DNA from: Variovorax paradoxus_P
Lineage (GTDB): Bacteria; Pseudomonadota; Gammaproteobacteria; Burkholderiales; Burkholderiaceae_C
Strand: one strand, 5' to 3'
Length of the DNA: 64,000 nt
Assembly: GCF_050627025.1 (NCBI RefSeq)
Contig: NZ_CP192472.1
Part shown: positions 40,943 to 50,087 of the stretch, piece after piece
How positions within the stretch are numbered: position 1 is the stretch's first letter
Layout: each line of letters opens with the position of its first letter
Notes under the pieces: generated by a model
What the model was told of the DNA's origin: nothing
Database searches by the model: none
What the model saw: the letters and a program-made list of their open reading frames with translations, nothing else
Program-made: the position numbers and the translations under genes

Positions 40943-41353
40943 TCAGCGGTCGCCTGAAGAGGAACCGCCGCCGCTCTTCGACTTGGCTACCGTCGAGCCC
41001 AGGTGCTCGGGAATCGGATGTTCGAAGCTCTTGATGTAGCGCTCATAGCTTCGGCCGGCAACGCTGCCGGCGATGGGCCGCGGCGTGCGCGAGGCGATTT
41101 CTCCGCTGCGTTGCCAGGCGAGCAGGTTCAGGGTTGCATCGCCCATGAGCAGCGGCGGCGGTTCGTACTCTTCGGCCTCGGCCTCTTGTACGCCTGCCTG
41201 TTTTGCCTCGGCTTTTTGTGTCTCTGTCTTCTGCGCTTCGAGCGGCTGAGGTGCCGCCTGGGCCACGGCAGCTGTTCCCATGCAGCAGAGTGCCGCAATC
41301 AAGGCAAGACGTAGCGGCAGCAGGGCAGTCCGCTCAGCGAGCTTGTGGTTCAT
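40943..41353 (-). CDS. DUF3613 protein of the Tad locus
   Basis: 136 residues. Signal peptide MNHKLAERTALLPLRLALIA with cleavage after AQA, then a Gln/Glu/Lys/Ala linker, then the conserved core LLMGDATLNLLAWQRSGEIA and PRPIAGSVAGRSYERYIKSF, which is DUF3613. Periplasmic. Found in beta- and gammaproteobacterial Tad loci; role unknown. ATGA overlap with tadD upstream. Confidence 0.85.
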   Translation of the reverse strand: MNHKLAERTALLPLRLALIAALCCMGTAAVAQAAPQPLEAQKTETQKAEAKQAGVQEAEAEEYEPPPLLMGDATLNLLAWQRSGEIASRTPRPIAGSVAGRSYERYIKSFEHPIPEHLGSTVAKSKSGGGSSSGDR

Positions 41354-42282
41354 GGTGTACCTCGTGCGGTCGAGTTCAGGTAAAGCGGTGCTTCAGGCGC
41401 GGAGGCCGAAGGATTCGTCTGGCTTGCGGTTCTTACGCCGCCCGCGCCCGCCCATCGAGACGGCTTGAGTGCAAGGGGCACCACGACCGCTTCTCCGCGG
41501 GCCTCGGGGGCCGCGCCGGCCGAAGGTGCGGGCAACCCGCCCGATGCGCGCATCTGCATTGCCGCTTCGCGCACCGCCTCGCGTGTCGGTTGCGGCATGC
41601 GGTTGGCGTCCATCAGGGCTGCTGCCTGGTCGCGCTGGTTGGTCACTTCCAGGTAGAGCGCAAGATTGGCGAGCGCTTGCGCGCTGTCGGGGCGCAACTG
41701 CAGGGCCTGCATCAGCGGCAGCCGCGCCTCTTCGGCCTGGCCGGCACGAAGGTAGGCATAGCCAAGGTCGCTCAGCAGCAACGCATCGGTCGGCGTGCGG
41801 CGCTGTGCTTGCGCAAGCAGTTGCACCGCTTCGGCGTAGTTGCCGCGAGCGCCTGCCAGGAGGCCCAGGCCGCGATAGCCCGCACTTGCGAACGGCGTGC
41901 CCAGCAGGCGCTTGTAGGTGGCTTCCGCGGGCGCGGCCTGTCCGGTCTGGCGCAGCGCTTCGGCGCGCGTGCGGGTCGATTCGGGCGACACGCCCCAGCG
42001 CTGCTCGAGCGCGTCGATGTGCGCGAGCGATGCAAACCACAGGTCTTCTTTCTGCATCTGCTCGACCAGCTTGAGATACGTGGCCTGCGTGTCCACGTTC
42101 GCGCCCGCCCTGGTGTCCGCTGCGGCTTCGGCGGCCATGCGCTGCTGTGCATCGACGCTGGCGGCGTATTGGTCCTTGGTGCCGGCGCAGCCGGCCACCG
42201 CGATGGCCGCTGCCGCCGCGCAGGCAATTGCCAGCAACCGGCAGGCAGGGCGCGGGCTTGCGCAAAAATCGAGTGGCTTCAT
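41350..42282 (-). CDS. tadD: TadD, TPR lipoprotein of the Tad system
   Basis: 310 residues. Lipoprotein signal AIACAAAAAIAVAGC with lipobox VAGC. TPR units from about 60 to 220 (TRAEALRQTGQAAPAEATYK; ALLLSDLGYAYLRAGQAEEA; AQALANLALYLEVTNQRDQA). The ~80-residue Pro/Ala-rich tail is variable. TadD is a pilotin-like factor for the RcpA secretin. Start fixed at 42282 by the signal, overlapping tadC stop. Confidence 0.9.
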   Translation of the reverse strand: MKPLDFCASPRPACRLLAIACAAAAAIAVAGCAGTKDQYAASVDAQQRMAAEAAADTRAGANVDTQATYLKLVEQMQKEDLWFASLAHIDALEQRWGVSPESTRTRAEALRQTGQAAPAEATYKRLLGTPFASAGYRGLGLLAGARGNYAEAVQLLAQAQRRTPTDALLLSDLGYAYLRAGQAEEARLPLMQALQLRPDSAQALANLALYLEVTNQRDQAAALMDANRMPQPTREAVREAAMQMRASGGLPAPSAGAAPEARGEAVVVPLALKPSRWAGAGGVRTASQTNPSASAPEAPLYLNSTARGTP

Positions 42283-43244
42283 TTGGCGGCGGCTCCCAGT
42301 GAACGGAAGATTGCAAGAAAGGCCGGACCTGCCGTAACGATGACCAGCGCCGGCAGCAGCGTGGTCACCATCACGGCGGTCATCTTCACCGTGATCTTTC
42401 CGATGCGTTCCTTCATTTCGGAACGCCGGTGTTCGCGCAGCCGGTCGCTGAAGATGCGCAGCGGCTCCTGCACGGCACCGCCGTGCTTGTCGACCTGCAC
42501 CAGCAAGGAGACGAGCCCGCGAAGGTTTTCGTTCTTGTGCAGGGTTGCAAGGCGTTGCAACGAATGCTCGCGGCTGCGGCCGCGGCTGTACTGGTTGTTG
42601 GCCAGCGTCAGCTCGTAGCCGAGCACGCGCAGCACGTGCGAGAAGTCGCTGGCCATGATCTGCAGGCTCTGGTCCAGGCTCAGCCCCACGCCTTGCAAAA
42701 GGCGGAGCAGGTCGATGAACAGCGGCAGCTCCTGGTTCACCCGCTCGCGGCGTGTGGCGGCAAAGCGGCCGAGCACCCATTTGGGTGCCATGAATCCGAT
42801 GACGAATGCAGCCGCCAGCACGATGGTGACTGTGCGCTGCGGCCGTCCCGCGCTCCACAGCACATACACAAGAAACGGAAGAAGGAACGTGAAGACGATG
42901 CGGGTCACCAGAAAAACCAGCTGGGCACGCTTCGACGAAAAGCCGCATTGATCGATGAGGTTGCGGTCTTCCTTGGCCACGAGCGCGCGGCCCACGCGCG
43001 AATCGAGCCAGTGGAACGGCAGGTCGATGTCCTGTTTTGCCGAGCCGTTGAGCAAGTCGGTCGCATCGGCGGAAGCCATGGGCCCTTGCGGCGCCGTGGT
43101 GACCTGCCGGATGGCACGGCCGATGACCTTGCCGCTGCGTGTGCGCCGCAGTTCGGCCGCAATCAGTGCACCGGCGCCGGCCATGAGGCCCAAGGCCAGC
43201 AAAGCGAGGCTGACAATCGCCAGCTGGGTAGAGGTGGCGTTCAT
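42279..43244 (-). CDS. tadC: TadC, inner-membrane platform protein
   Basis: 321 residues. Type II secretion F (T2SSF) domain: QELPLFIDLLRLLQGVGLSL, spans at 10-30, ~115-160 and near the end (MTAVMVTTLLPALVIVTAGPAFLAI). Motif NNQYSRGRSREHSLQRLATL is typical of TadC. Forms the inner-membrane base with TadB. ATGA overlaps both sides. Confidence 0.92.
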   Translation of the reverse strand: MNATSTQLAIVSLALLALGLMAGAGALIAAELRRTRSGKVIGRAIRQVTTAPQGPMASADATDLLNGSAKQDIDLPFHWLDSRVGRALVAKEDRNLIDQCGFSSKRAQLVFLVTRIVFTFLLPFLVYVLWSAGRPQRTVTIVLAAAFVIGFMAPKWVLGRFAATRRERVNQELPLFIDLLRLLQGVGLSLDQSLQIMASDFSHVLRVLGYELTLANNQYSRGRSREHSLQRLATLHKNENLRGLVSLLVQVDKHGGAVQEPLRIFSDRLREHRRSEMKERIGKITVKMTAVMVTTLLPALVIVTAGPAFLAIFRSLGAAAK

Positions 43245-44233
43245 GTGAGTTTCGCCAGCCGGTAGAGGAGCGCTGCGCCGAACAGCTGGAAGCCCGCTGC
43301 GGAAAGGACCATGATGCGCCCGGTTCCGTCGTTCCACATTCCCATGAAGTACCCGGGATTGGTGAAGATGAAGAAGACGCCCACGCTCACTGGCAGCAGC
43401 CCCAGGATCCACGCTGAAAGCCGGGTTTCGGACGACAGGGCGAGCAGCTCATGCTCGGCTTGCTCGCGATCGCGCATGAAGTTGCCCACGCGCTCCAGCA
43501 GCAGGTCGGAGCGCCCGCCGTAGCGCACGCCCAGGCCAAGAATGGAAGCCAGCAGGAACATTTCTTCTATGCGTACATTGCTGGCTGTCTGGTGCAGGGC
43601 GCGATCCAGGTCCATGCCCGCGCGCACCAGCGATGCCGATCGCTCCAGCTGGCCGCGCAGCGGAGCCTCGGTGGTGGCAATTGCAAGCTGGAAAGCCGCC
43701 TGCGTGGAGTTGCCGATGGTGATCAGCCGCACCATGGCGTCGATGTATGCGGGCAGCTGGCTCACGATCTTGCGGCGAAACTTTTGCAGCCGAAGCCAGA
43801 CCGCGAATGCTGCGAGCAGTATCAGCAGCGCAAGCGCGCTCGCACCCGGCAGCCATCCGCCGAACACGCCGGCGAGTGCGGCCATTGCCACGATGGCAAG
43901 CAAGCCCAGCGCAGCGGTGCGTGGGGCAATCACGCCTGCGAGCCGGTCGGGCAGGGCCTTTTCAAGCAACCCGGCGGGTGGCGCGGCCGGGCCGCCCGCA
44001 TCGGCGTTGAGCCACGGGTCCGAGGTCACGCCCGTCATGAGGCCGTCGTTGGCCGGGTCCCGCACCGGCATTGGCACCGGTGTGCCTTCGGCTGTGCTTA
44101 CCTGGATCTGGTGTTTCAGGTGCCGGCCGGCCAGCTGCCGTGCCTGGCGGCCCTTGGCCCATTGCCACAGCAGCAGCCCTGCGGCTGCCAGCAGCAACGC
44201 GACGCACGCCACTGCAAGCAGGATTTCACGCAC
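43241..44233 (-). CDS. tadB: TadB, inner-membrane platform protein
   Basis: 330 residues. T2SSF domain: KIVSQLPAYIDAMVRLITIG, then spans at ~3-22, ~110-150 and SAWILGLLPVSVGVFFIFTNPGYFMGMW at the end. GNSTQAAFQLAIATTEAPL and the RYGGRSDLLLERVGNFMRDR motif are typical of TadB. Works with TadA ATPase. Overlaps tadA by 8 bases. Confidence 0.92.
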   Translation of the reverse strand: MREILLAVACVALLLAAAGLLLWQWAKGRQARQLAGRHLKHQIQVSTAEGTPVPMPVRDPANDGLMTGVTSDPWLNADAGGPAAPPAGLLEKALPDRLAGVIAPRTAALGLLAIVAMAALAGVFGGWLPGASALALLILLAAFAVWLRLQKFRRKIVSQLPAYIDAMVRLITIGNSTQAAFQLAIATTEAPLRGQLERSASLVRAGMDLDRALHQTASNVRIEEMFLLASILGLGVRYGGRSDLLLERVGNFMRDREQAEHELLALSSETRLSAWILGLLPVSVGVFFIFTNPGYFMGMWNDGTGRIMVLSAAGFQLFGAALLYRLAKLT

Positions 44234-45548
44234 GGTTGTTGTCCCCCTGTTGCGCCGCGCGCGTCAGCGACTGGCGAAAGCGCGTGATCTTGGGCGAATG
44301 CGGCGCAATGCCCAGCGACACCCAGCGGTCGCGCTCCTCGCCATCGGGCGAGGTGATGGGTTCGTAGCGGTAGAGCTCCTGCATGGCGACCACGTTGTCG
44401 TTGACGCCGGTGACCTCGCTCAGTGAAAGGATGCGGCGCTGCCCGTTCGAAAGGCGGCCGATCTGCACGATGAAATCAATGGCATTGGCAATCTGGCGGC
44501 GCAGGCTCACTTCGCTTCCCTGGTAGCCCGCAAAGCCCGCGAGCATTTCAAGGCGGTACAGGCATTCGCGCGGAGAACTGGCGTGAATGGTGCCCATCGA
44601 GCCTTCGTGGCCCGTGTTCATTGCCTGCATCATCTCGATCACTTCGGCGCCGCGCACCTCGCCCACGATGATTCGGTCGGGCCGCATGCGCAGGCTGTTG
44701 CGCAGCAGGTCGCGGATGGACACCACGCCGGTGCCGTCGAATCCGCCCGGCCGGCTTTCGAGCCGCACCACGTGGCTGGTGCCCAGCGAAAGCTCCGCCG
44801 TGTCTTCGATGGTGATGACGCGCTCGCGCGGCGGAATGAAGGTGGCCAGCGCGTTGAGCAGCGAGGTCTTGCCCGAGCTGGTGCCGCCGCTCACAAGAAT
44901 GTTGCAGCGCGCCCGAACCGCAATCTCGAGCAGCTGCGCCATGCCCGCGTCGAAGGTGCCGAGCTTGACCATGTCGGCCGGCGTGAGCGGCTCCTTGCGG
45001 AACTTGCGAATGGAAACCGAGAGCCCGTCGATCGCCAGCGGCTCGATGATCACGTTGATGCGGCCGCCATCGGGCAGGCGCGCGTCGACCATCGGGTTCG
45101 ATTCGTCCAGCCGCCGGCCGAGCGGCGCGAGGATGCGGCGCACGATGCGCATTACATGCTCCGCATCGGCAAAGCGCACCGTCTCGCGCTCGAGCATGCC
45201 GTGGCGCGAGACGTACACGTTCTGGTAGCCGTTGATCAGGATGTCTTCGACGGCCGGATCGTTGAGCAGGTCTTCCAGCGGCCCGAAACCCGCGAGCTCC
45301 TTGGTCAGCGCGTCGGAGATGAGCTGCATCTCGCGGTCGTTGATGGGCACGCGGCGCAGCCGCACGAAGCTGTCGACCTCGAGTTCGACAAACTGCTGGA
45401 TAGAGGCGCGCGACCAGCGGCCGAACTCCGCGCCGAGTTCTTCGATGCGGCTCAGCAGGTGGTCATGCGTCCAGCTCTTGATGTCCTGGAACTGCTGGGA
45501 GTTGATGAACGCCTGGTCGTCGTCGGCAAATTCGAGATCGTTGGACAT
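44226..45548 (-). CDS. tadA: TadA/CpaF, pilus assembly ATPase
   Basis: 440 residues. Type II/IV secretion ATPase: N-domain then NILVSGGTSSGKTSLLNALA (Walker A), Asp box RVITIEDTAELSL, Walker B MRPDRIIVGEVRGAEVIEMM, His box NTGHEGSMGTIHA. Drives assembly of the Flp pilus. ATG at 45548; the frame also has TTG at 45560 that overlaps the tadZ stop (TTGA), and the SD-like GAAGG is too close to it, so 45548 is preferred. Confidence 0.95.
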   Translation of the reverse strand: MSNDLEFADDDQAFINSQQFQDIKSWTHDHLLSRIEELGAEFGRWSRASIQQFVELEVDSFVRLRRVPINDREMQLISDALTKELAGFGPLEDLLNDPAVEDILINGYQNVYVSRHGMLERETVRFADAEHVMRIVRRILAPLGRRLDESNPMVDARLPDGGRINVIIEPLAIDGLSVSIRKFRKEPLTPADMVKLGTFDAGMAQLLEIAVRARCNILVSGGTSSGKTSLLNALATFIPPRERVITIEDTAELSLGTSHVVRLESRPGGFDGTGVVSIRDLLRNSLRMRPDRIIVGEVRGAEVIEMMQAMNTGHEGSMGTIHASSPRECLYRLEMLAGFAGYQGSEVSLRRQIANAIDFIVQIGRLSNGQRRILSLSEVTGVNDNVVAMQELYRYEPITSPDGEERDRWVSLGIAPHSPKITRFRQSLTRAAQQGDNNRA

Positions 45549-45556
45549 GGGGCGTT

Positions 45557-46891
45557 TCAACCTTCACTAGAGCTTTTCCAGAAGCCGGCAAGCCGCGGCA
45601 CCCGCGGCATGCGCGCCGCCCAGCGGGATTCCCTGGCCGGCGGCTGGCCGGTGCAGGAAATGAGTTCCTGGTGCAGGCCGCGCGCCAGCTCGGCCACGGC
45701 TTGCGAATAGGCGTCGCCACGCGCCGTTCGCACCAGCATTTCGCCGCGGCTTGCCGCCGCCAGCAGTTGCGCGCTGCGCGCGGGCACCACATGGTGCAGC
45801 GGCAGTTCGAGCCGATCGGCGATGTCCTTGGCCGAAAGGTCCACGTGGCTGTCGAACTTGTTGACCACGAGTGCCAGCCGCTCGGTTTCGACGCCGCGCG
45901 TGCGCAGCTCCTTGAGCATGGTTGCCGTCGAAACGATGGCGCCGATGCTCTGGTCGCACACGACCCAGCTGCGCGGTGCCGCCTTCACGGTCTGGGCGAC
46001 GAAGTCGAGGGTCGAAAACCCCCCGAGATCGGCAATCTGGAAATCGAAGAAGTCGCCGAGCCGCTTGATCAACGCCACTGAATCGGCGTGCGATATTTCG
46101 CGCACTTGCGCAAGGCTTGCGGGCAGCGGAAGCACGGCGACGCCGCTTGCGTGATGGGCCAGCGCGGTGTGCAGCAGCGTCTGGTCGAGACGGCGCAGGT
46201 TGCGCACACCGTCTACAAAGCTGAAGCCGCTTTGCGTGTCGAGATACAGGAGCCCGTCGCGCGCCGGAAGCCCGAGGTCGAGCAGCGCAACGCCGCCGCG
46301 CGTGCTGCGCGCACCGGCAGGAAGCGTCGCCACCTGGCAGAGCTGGTCTTTCAGCACCAGCGACAGGCTGGCTGCGAGCGTGGTCACGCCAATGCCCGCG
46401 CGCGCGCCGAGCAGGGCAAGCGTTCGTCCGCGCGTGCGCCCCGGCAGGCTGCTCTGGCGATCGAGCAGCTTGCGCAGCGTGCTGATCGCATCCGCCGGCG
46501 GTGCGCCCATGTCGACGAAGTCGTCCACGCCGGCGCGCAGCGCGGCAAGCATCGAGGCGGGCTCGGCCGATACGCCGGTGGCCAGCACCGGCAGCGTCGG
46601 CCATTCGCGCTTGAGGCGCTGGTGCAGCTCGCTTGCCGCCGCGGCATGGCCGCTCGAAAAATCGAGAAAGACTGCCGCGGGGCCGAGCATGGCCATGCGC
46701 TCGTCCAGCGACTTGGCCTCGGCGGGAAGGTTCACGACCGTACCCAGCCCTGCGAGCGCGTCGGTCAGCCAGGTGATGTGGCTGCTGTTCGGCGATGCGA
46801 AGAGGTAGGTCTCCGCACCGGGGTCGGGAAGACTGTCGCGTGGAGCGTTCATGGCGTCTGCCACCGGATCTGTGGGGTTTGTTTCAGTCAA
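45557..46891 (-). CDS. tadZ: TadZ/CpaE-like pilus positioning ATPase
   Basis: 444 residues. Residues ~25-145 receiver-like (GPAAVFLDFSSGHAAAASEL), then a ParA/MinD-type domain from ~160: the deviant Walker A is TLALLGARAGIGVTTLAASL, where the usual KGGxGKS/T has no Lys in either position; then VALLDLGLPARDGLLYLD and VVCDQSIGAIVSTATML. TadZ places the pilus machinery at a pole or focus. Loss of the P-loop Lys is frequent in TadZ/CpaE but implies weak ATPase. Confidence 0.88.
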   Translation of the reverse strand: MTETNPTDPVADAMNAPRDSLPDPGAETYLFASPNSSHITWLTDALAGLGTVVNLPAEAKSLDERMAMLGPAAVFLDFSSGHAAAASELHQRLKREWPTLPVLATGVSAEPASMLAALRAGVDDFVDMGAPPADAISTLRKLLDRQSSLPGRTRGRTLALLGARAGIGVTTLAASLSLVLKDQLCQVATLPAGARSTRGGVALLDLGLPARDGLLYLDTQSGFSFVDGVRNLRRLDQTLLHTALAHHASGVAVLPLPASLAQVREISHADSVALIKRLGDFFDFQIADLGGFSTLDFVAQTVKAAPRSWVVCDQSIGAIVSTATMLKELRTRGVETERLALVVNKFDSHVDLSAKDIADRLELPLHHVVPARSAQLLAAASRGEMLVRTARGDAYSQAVAELARGLHQELISCTGQPPARESRWAARMPRVPRLAGFWKSSSEG

Positions 46892-48282
46892 CGTGAGAAG
46901 CCCGGAACAGTGGTGCCGGAAGCCGGCCCCAGAAGATGCGCCCGCCAGACGGGACCGTCGCGCTGCTCGGCGCCACCGGGGAGGTAGGGTCCAAGATCGG
47001 TGCCGCGCGCAATGGGCTTTACCAGGTGCGGGGTGACGAGGATCACCAGCTCCTTCTCGTTCATCTGGTACTTGTTCTGCTTGAAGAAGGTTCCGAGCAC
47101 CGGAATGTCGCCAAGCAGCGGGACCTTGTCGGCGTTCGAAGTGGTGGTGCGGCTCACGAGGCCGCCGATGATGAAGCTCTCGCCGTCGCCGAGTTCCACT
47201 GTGGTGTCCGCGCGCCGGGTGCTGATAGCGGGCACGGCCACGCCGCCGATGCTGAGCGAGTTGGTGTAGTCCAGGTCGCTGGCCTCCGGTGCCACCTTGA
47301 GCACGATGCGTTCGTTGGACAGCACGGTGGGCGTCAGGGTGAGGCCGATGCCGAAGGGCTTGTATTCGATGCTCGTGGTGCCCAGGCCCTGGGGGGCCGG
47401 CACCGGCAGTTCGCCGCCGGCCAGAAAGCTTGCGCTCTGCCCCGACAGGGCCACCAGCGTCGGTTCGGCGAGCACGCGGGCCATGCCGTTGCCCTCGAGA
47501 AAACCCACGTTCAGGCCGATGCCGGCCCTGCCGAAGTTGAAGAGAAGGCTGAATGCCTGTGCGAGCGGATTGCTGATGTCGGCTGCAATGGCTCCATCAG
47601 GTCCGAACGAGGCCGAACGCAGCGACGACGGGGTGAGAACGCCGAAGCTGAAGCCGTTCGAGTTGGCACGCGTGCTGAAGATGTTGAGGCCGGCCTGCTT
47701 GAGCACGCTACGGTTGAACTCGACGATCTTGACCTCGACCTGCACGGTGTTGCTGCGCACGTTGACCACGGAGCGATCGACGAGTGTCGATTTTTCTCCG
47801 CCGGACGACATGGCTGCATCGCGTGCTTCCTGGTGCGCCTCCATGCTGTTGAGCGAGCCGGCAAGCGTGGAGGCGCGGCGCCGTACTTCAAGCGCATAGA
47901 CGGTCGCGTTGGCTTGGCCCTTTTCCCAGATCATGAGGGTGGTGCGGCCCGCCGCCTTGCCGGTGATGATGAGGCGCGCCGCCGGCAAGTTGGGCGATTG
48001 GCGGGTGAGTGCAACGCCCGCCACGGTTTCGTCGGCGATGGCCATGCGCTCGATGCCCTTGCCGATCAGCAATTCCTTTTGCGTGCCGGCATCGATGCGC
48101 AGCTGAAGCGCGGCGCGCGCAGGCGTTGCCTCTGCATCGGCTGCCGCTGCCCGTGCCGCCGGCCAGACGACCGATGCCAGCAGGCACAGCACCGCAAGGG
48201 TCGGGCGCAGGGGGTGGGCCGTGCCGGGTGTTCTCGCGCAGTGGGCGATCGTCATGGTGTTTTTCTTGTGAGTGGCTTGCAT
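46888..48282 (-). CDS. rcpA: RcpA/CpaC, outer-membrane secretin
   Basis: 464 residues. Signal peptide within the first 50, pilus-N domain (LQLRIDAGTQKELLIGKGIE; GKAAGRTTLMIWEKGQANAT), BON-like part, and secretin domain: VEVKIVEFNRSVLKQAGLNI, VLAEPTLVALSGQSASFLAG, IIGGLVSRTTTSNADKVPLL, GDIPVLGTFFKQ, ELVILVTPHLV. Pore for the Flp pilus. Start at 48282 (MQATHKK) or 48255 (MTIAH); neither has a clear ribosome site. Overlaps tadZ by 4 bases. Confidence 0.93.
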   Translation of the reverse strand: MQATHKKNTMTIAHCARTPGTAHPLRPTLAVLCLLASVVWPAARAAAADAEATPARAALQLRIDAGTQKELLIGKGIERMAIADETVAGVALTRQSPNLPAARLIITGKAAGRTTLMIWEKGQANATVYALEVRRRASTLAGSLNSMEAHQEARDAAMSSGGEKSTLVDRSVVNVRSNTVQVEVKIVEFNRSVLKQAGLNIFSTRANSNGFSFGVLTPSSLRSASFGPDGAIAADISNPLAQAFSLLFNFGRAGIGLNVGFLEGNGMARVLAEPTLVALSGQSASFLAGGELPVPAPQGLGTTSIEYKPFGIGLTLTPTVLSNERIVLKVAPEASDLDYTNSLSIGGVAVPAISTRRADTTVELGDGESFIIGGLVSRTTTSNADKVPLLGDIPVLGTFFKQNKYQMNEKELVILVTPHLVKPIARGTDLGPYLPGGAEQRDGPVWRAHLLGPASGTTVPGFSR

Positions 48283-48303
48283 GTGCGTGCCACTGGTTGC
48301 TGA

Positions 48304-49323
48304 TCAGTAATTGATGGTTTCGCTGCGGTCGCCGCGAATGACCTCGACCTGCAGTCCGCCGCGGGAGCCGCCGGTGCGGGCAGGCGCGTTGGCGGTGGGC
48401 GCTGCTGCGCCTGTTGCTGCAGCTGCTGGCACTCTCAAGTTGACTGGCTTGCCGCCCGTGACAAAGTCGACCGCCATGACGCCGGCCTGGGCGCGGTCCA
48501 GGCCCTCGAGCGGCGGCCTGCGCGCTTCGCCGGCCTTGGGCGGCGCTGGCTGCAGGGCGGTGGGCAGCTCGGCAAAAAGCTTCGGGTCCGGCTCCGACAT
48601 ATCGGTGGGGTTGCGCAAGGCCAGGACCAGACGGCCGCTGTATTCGGCAATCGTCAGCCGATTGACGTCGTCGACCGGCACTGCCAGCACGGCGGTGCGG
48701 GCGGCTTCGGCGCGCGAGGCCTGTTGCTGCTGCTGTTGCTGGGCCGAACCGTTCTTGTCCATGCCCGAGGCCATGCCGTCGATGGAGACGCCGCCATAGG
48801 CGAGCACGCGCTTGCGCGACAGGAGCAGGCGCGCCTGGCTGTGGTCGACATCCTTGCCGTCGGACTTCAGCATCAGGAACACATCGACGAAGTCGCCGGG
48901 CCTGACCTTGTGGCCCACGCCCATTACCTCATCGGCCTTGATGGCGACTGCGCGTTCGCCCTCGGCCACGCGCAGGGCCAGGCCGGAAACGAGCTGCCCT
49001 TCAATAAGCGGCGTGCCCTCGCCCAGGTCGATGACGGGAACACGGCCCGCAAGCGGCGCCGTCTCCTGGAAGGCGCCTGCGGGGTTGATCGTCAGGCGCT
49101 CGACGCGGAGTGCATCGGGCGGGATCGCGCGGCCCGCGGGCAGCGGCTTGGCGGCCACGACCACCCGGAAGGTCTGCGCCTGCACGGTCTTGCCCGCCGC
49201 AGCAGCGGAAGGGGCGGCCACGACAGGAGGCGGCGGCTGCCGGCTGAGCAGCCATGCATAGCCGCCGAGCGCGAGGGCCAGGAGCACAAGGACGGCGGCG
49301 ATGATTTTGGTGAGATTGATCAT
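48304..49323 (-). CDS. rcpC: RcpC/CpaB, pilus assembly protein
   Basis: 339 residues. N-terminal span (TKIIAAVLVLLALALGGYAWLL), then SAF domain around VVVAAKPLPAGRAIPPDALR, and the RcpC/CpaB region (VRPGDFVDVFLMLKSDGKDV; LAVPVDDVNRLTIAEYSGRL). Has a run of eight Gln at about 195. A periplasmic partner of the RcpA secretin; binds or aligns with peptidoglycan in some species. Confidence 0.9.
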   Translation of the reverse strand: MINLTKIIAAVLVLLALALGGYAWLLSRQPPPPVVAAPSAAAAGKTVQAQTFRVVVAAKPLPAGRAIPPDALRVERLTINPAGAFQETAPLAGRVPVIDLGEGTPLIEGQLVSGLALRVAEGERAVAIKADEVMGVGHKVRPGDFVDVFLMLKSDGKDVDHSQARLLLSRKRVLAYGGVSIDGMASGMDKNGSAQQQQQQQASRAEAARTAVLAVPVDDVNRLTIAEYSGRLVLALRNPTDMSEPDPKLFAELPTALQPAPPKAGEARRPPLEGLDRAQAGVMAVDFVTGGKPVNLRVPAAAATGAAAPTANAPARTGGSRGGLQVEVIRGDRSETINY

Positions 49324-49388
49324 GGGCGGCGGGTCAAGAAGGGAGCAATTCGAGAGTCATTGATGAACAACTCGTGGTGACGGAGCGA

Positions 49389-49895
49389 TCAGCTCTGTCG
49401 ACCCCAAACCATCCACACCGCGGCGGCCATCGAAAGGTAGGCCGCATAGGGAATAAACCGGGCCCGCGCCGGCGAGGGCTGGCCCTGTGCCGGAGACAGC
49501 GGTCCAAAAAGTACGAGCGAAAGCCGGGGAGCAATGGGCCAGCGCCTTAGGGCAAGCCCAAGCGCGGCGTGAAGGCCGGCAAGAAGGCTGCCGATGAGCC
49601 AGATGCAGGGCAGGGCCGAAAGGCCTACCCAGAGGCCTAGAGCTCCAGCGAACTTCACGTCGCCGGCTCCCATGACCCGGAGTGCATAAAAAAGCAGCAG
49701 AAAGCCGAAAGCGAGTCCGGCACCGAGCAATGCGGCAGTCCAGTCTTGCCCGATAGGACCGGTTCCTGTTGCCAGTGCCGCAAGAGCCAATGAGGCTCCT
49801 GCGAGCACAAGCCAGTTGGGAACGCGCCGCTGCCTGAAGTCATAGGCGGCAATGAAGAGCAACCACATCAAATAAGCCGATGTCATTGCCGGCAT
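49389..49895 (-). CDS. tadV: TadV, prepilin peptidase
   Basis: 168 residues, several spans. Aspartic protease residues D19 (AAYDFRQRRVPN) and D79 in the GxGDxK motif (VMGAGDVKFAGALG). Cuts Flp and TadE-type prepilins. C-terminal part has an extra basic stretch before the last span. Starts 6 bases after flp ends. Confidence 0.93.
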   Translation of the reverse strand: MPAMTSAYLMWLLFIAAYDFRQRRVPNWLVLAGASLALAALATGTGPIGQDWTAALLGAGLAFGFLLLFYALRVMGAGDVKFAGALGLWVGLSALPCIWLIGSLLAGLHAALGLALRRWPIAPRLSLVLFGPLSPAQGQPSPARARFIPYAAYLSMAAAVWMVWGRQS

Positions 49896-49901
49896 TGCGT
49901 T

Positions 49902-50087
49902 TCAGGCGGCAGCAGGGGTAATGGCCGTCCTGATGCCTTGCCAGATGGTTCCCAGGCTTTCGCCTATTCCGCCATCTCCGGTAATGGCCGTGATCATCAC
50001 AACCGAGATCAGCCCCGCAATGATTCCGTATTCAATTGCAGTGGCGCCTTCTTCATCACGCAAAAAACGAGTAATTGAATTAAACAT
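49902..50087 (-). CDS. flp: Flp major pilin
   Basis: 61 residues. MFNSITRFLRDEEG is the leader, cut between Gly14 and Ala15, giving ATAIEYGIIAGLISVVMITA, the Flp motif with Glu/Tyr at +5/+6. C-terminal part is small and Gly/Thr/Ala-rich. First gene of the Tad operon; AAGGTG precedes the ATG. Confidence 0.95.
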   Translation of the reverse strand: MFNSITRFLRDEEGATAIEYGIIAGLISVVMITAITGDGGIGESLGTIWQGIRTAITPAAA

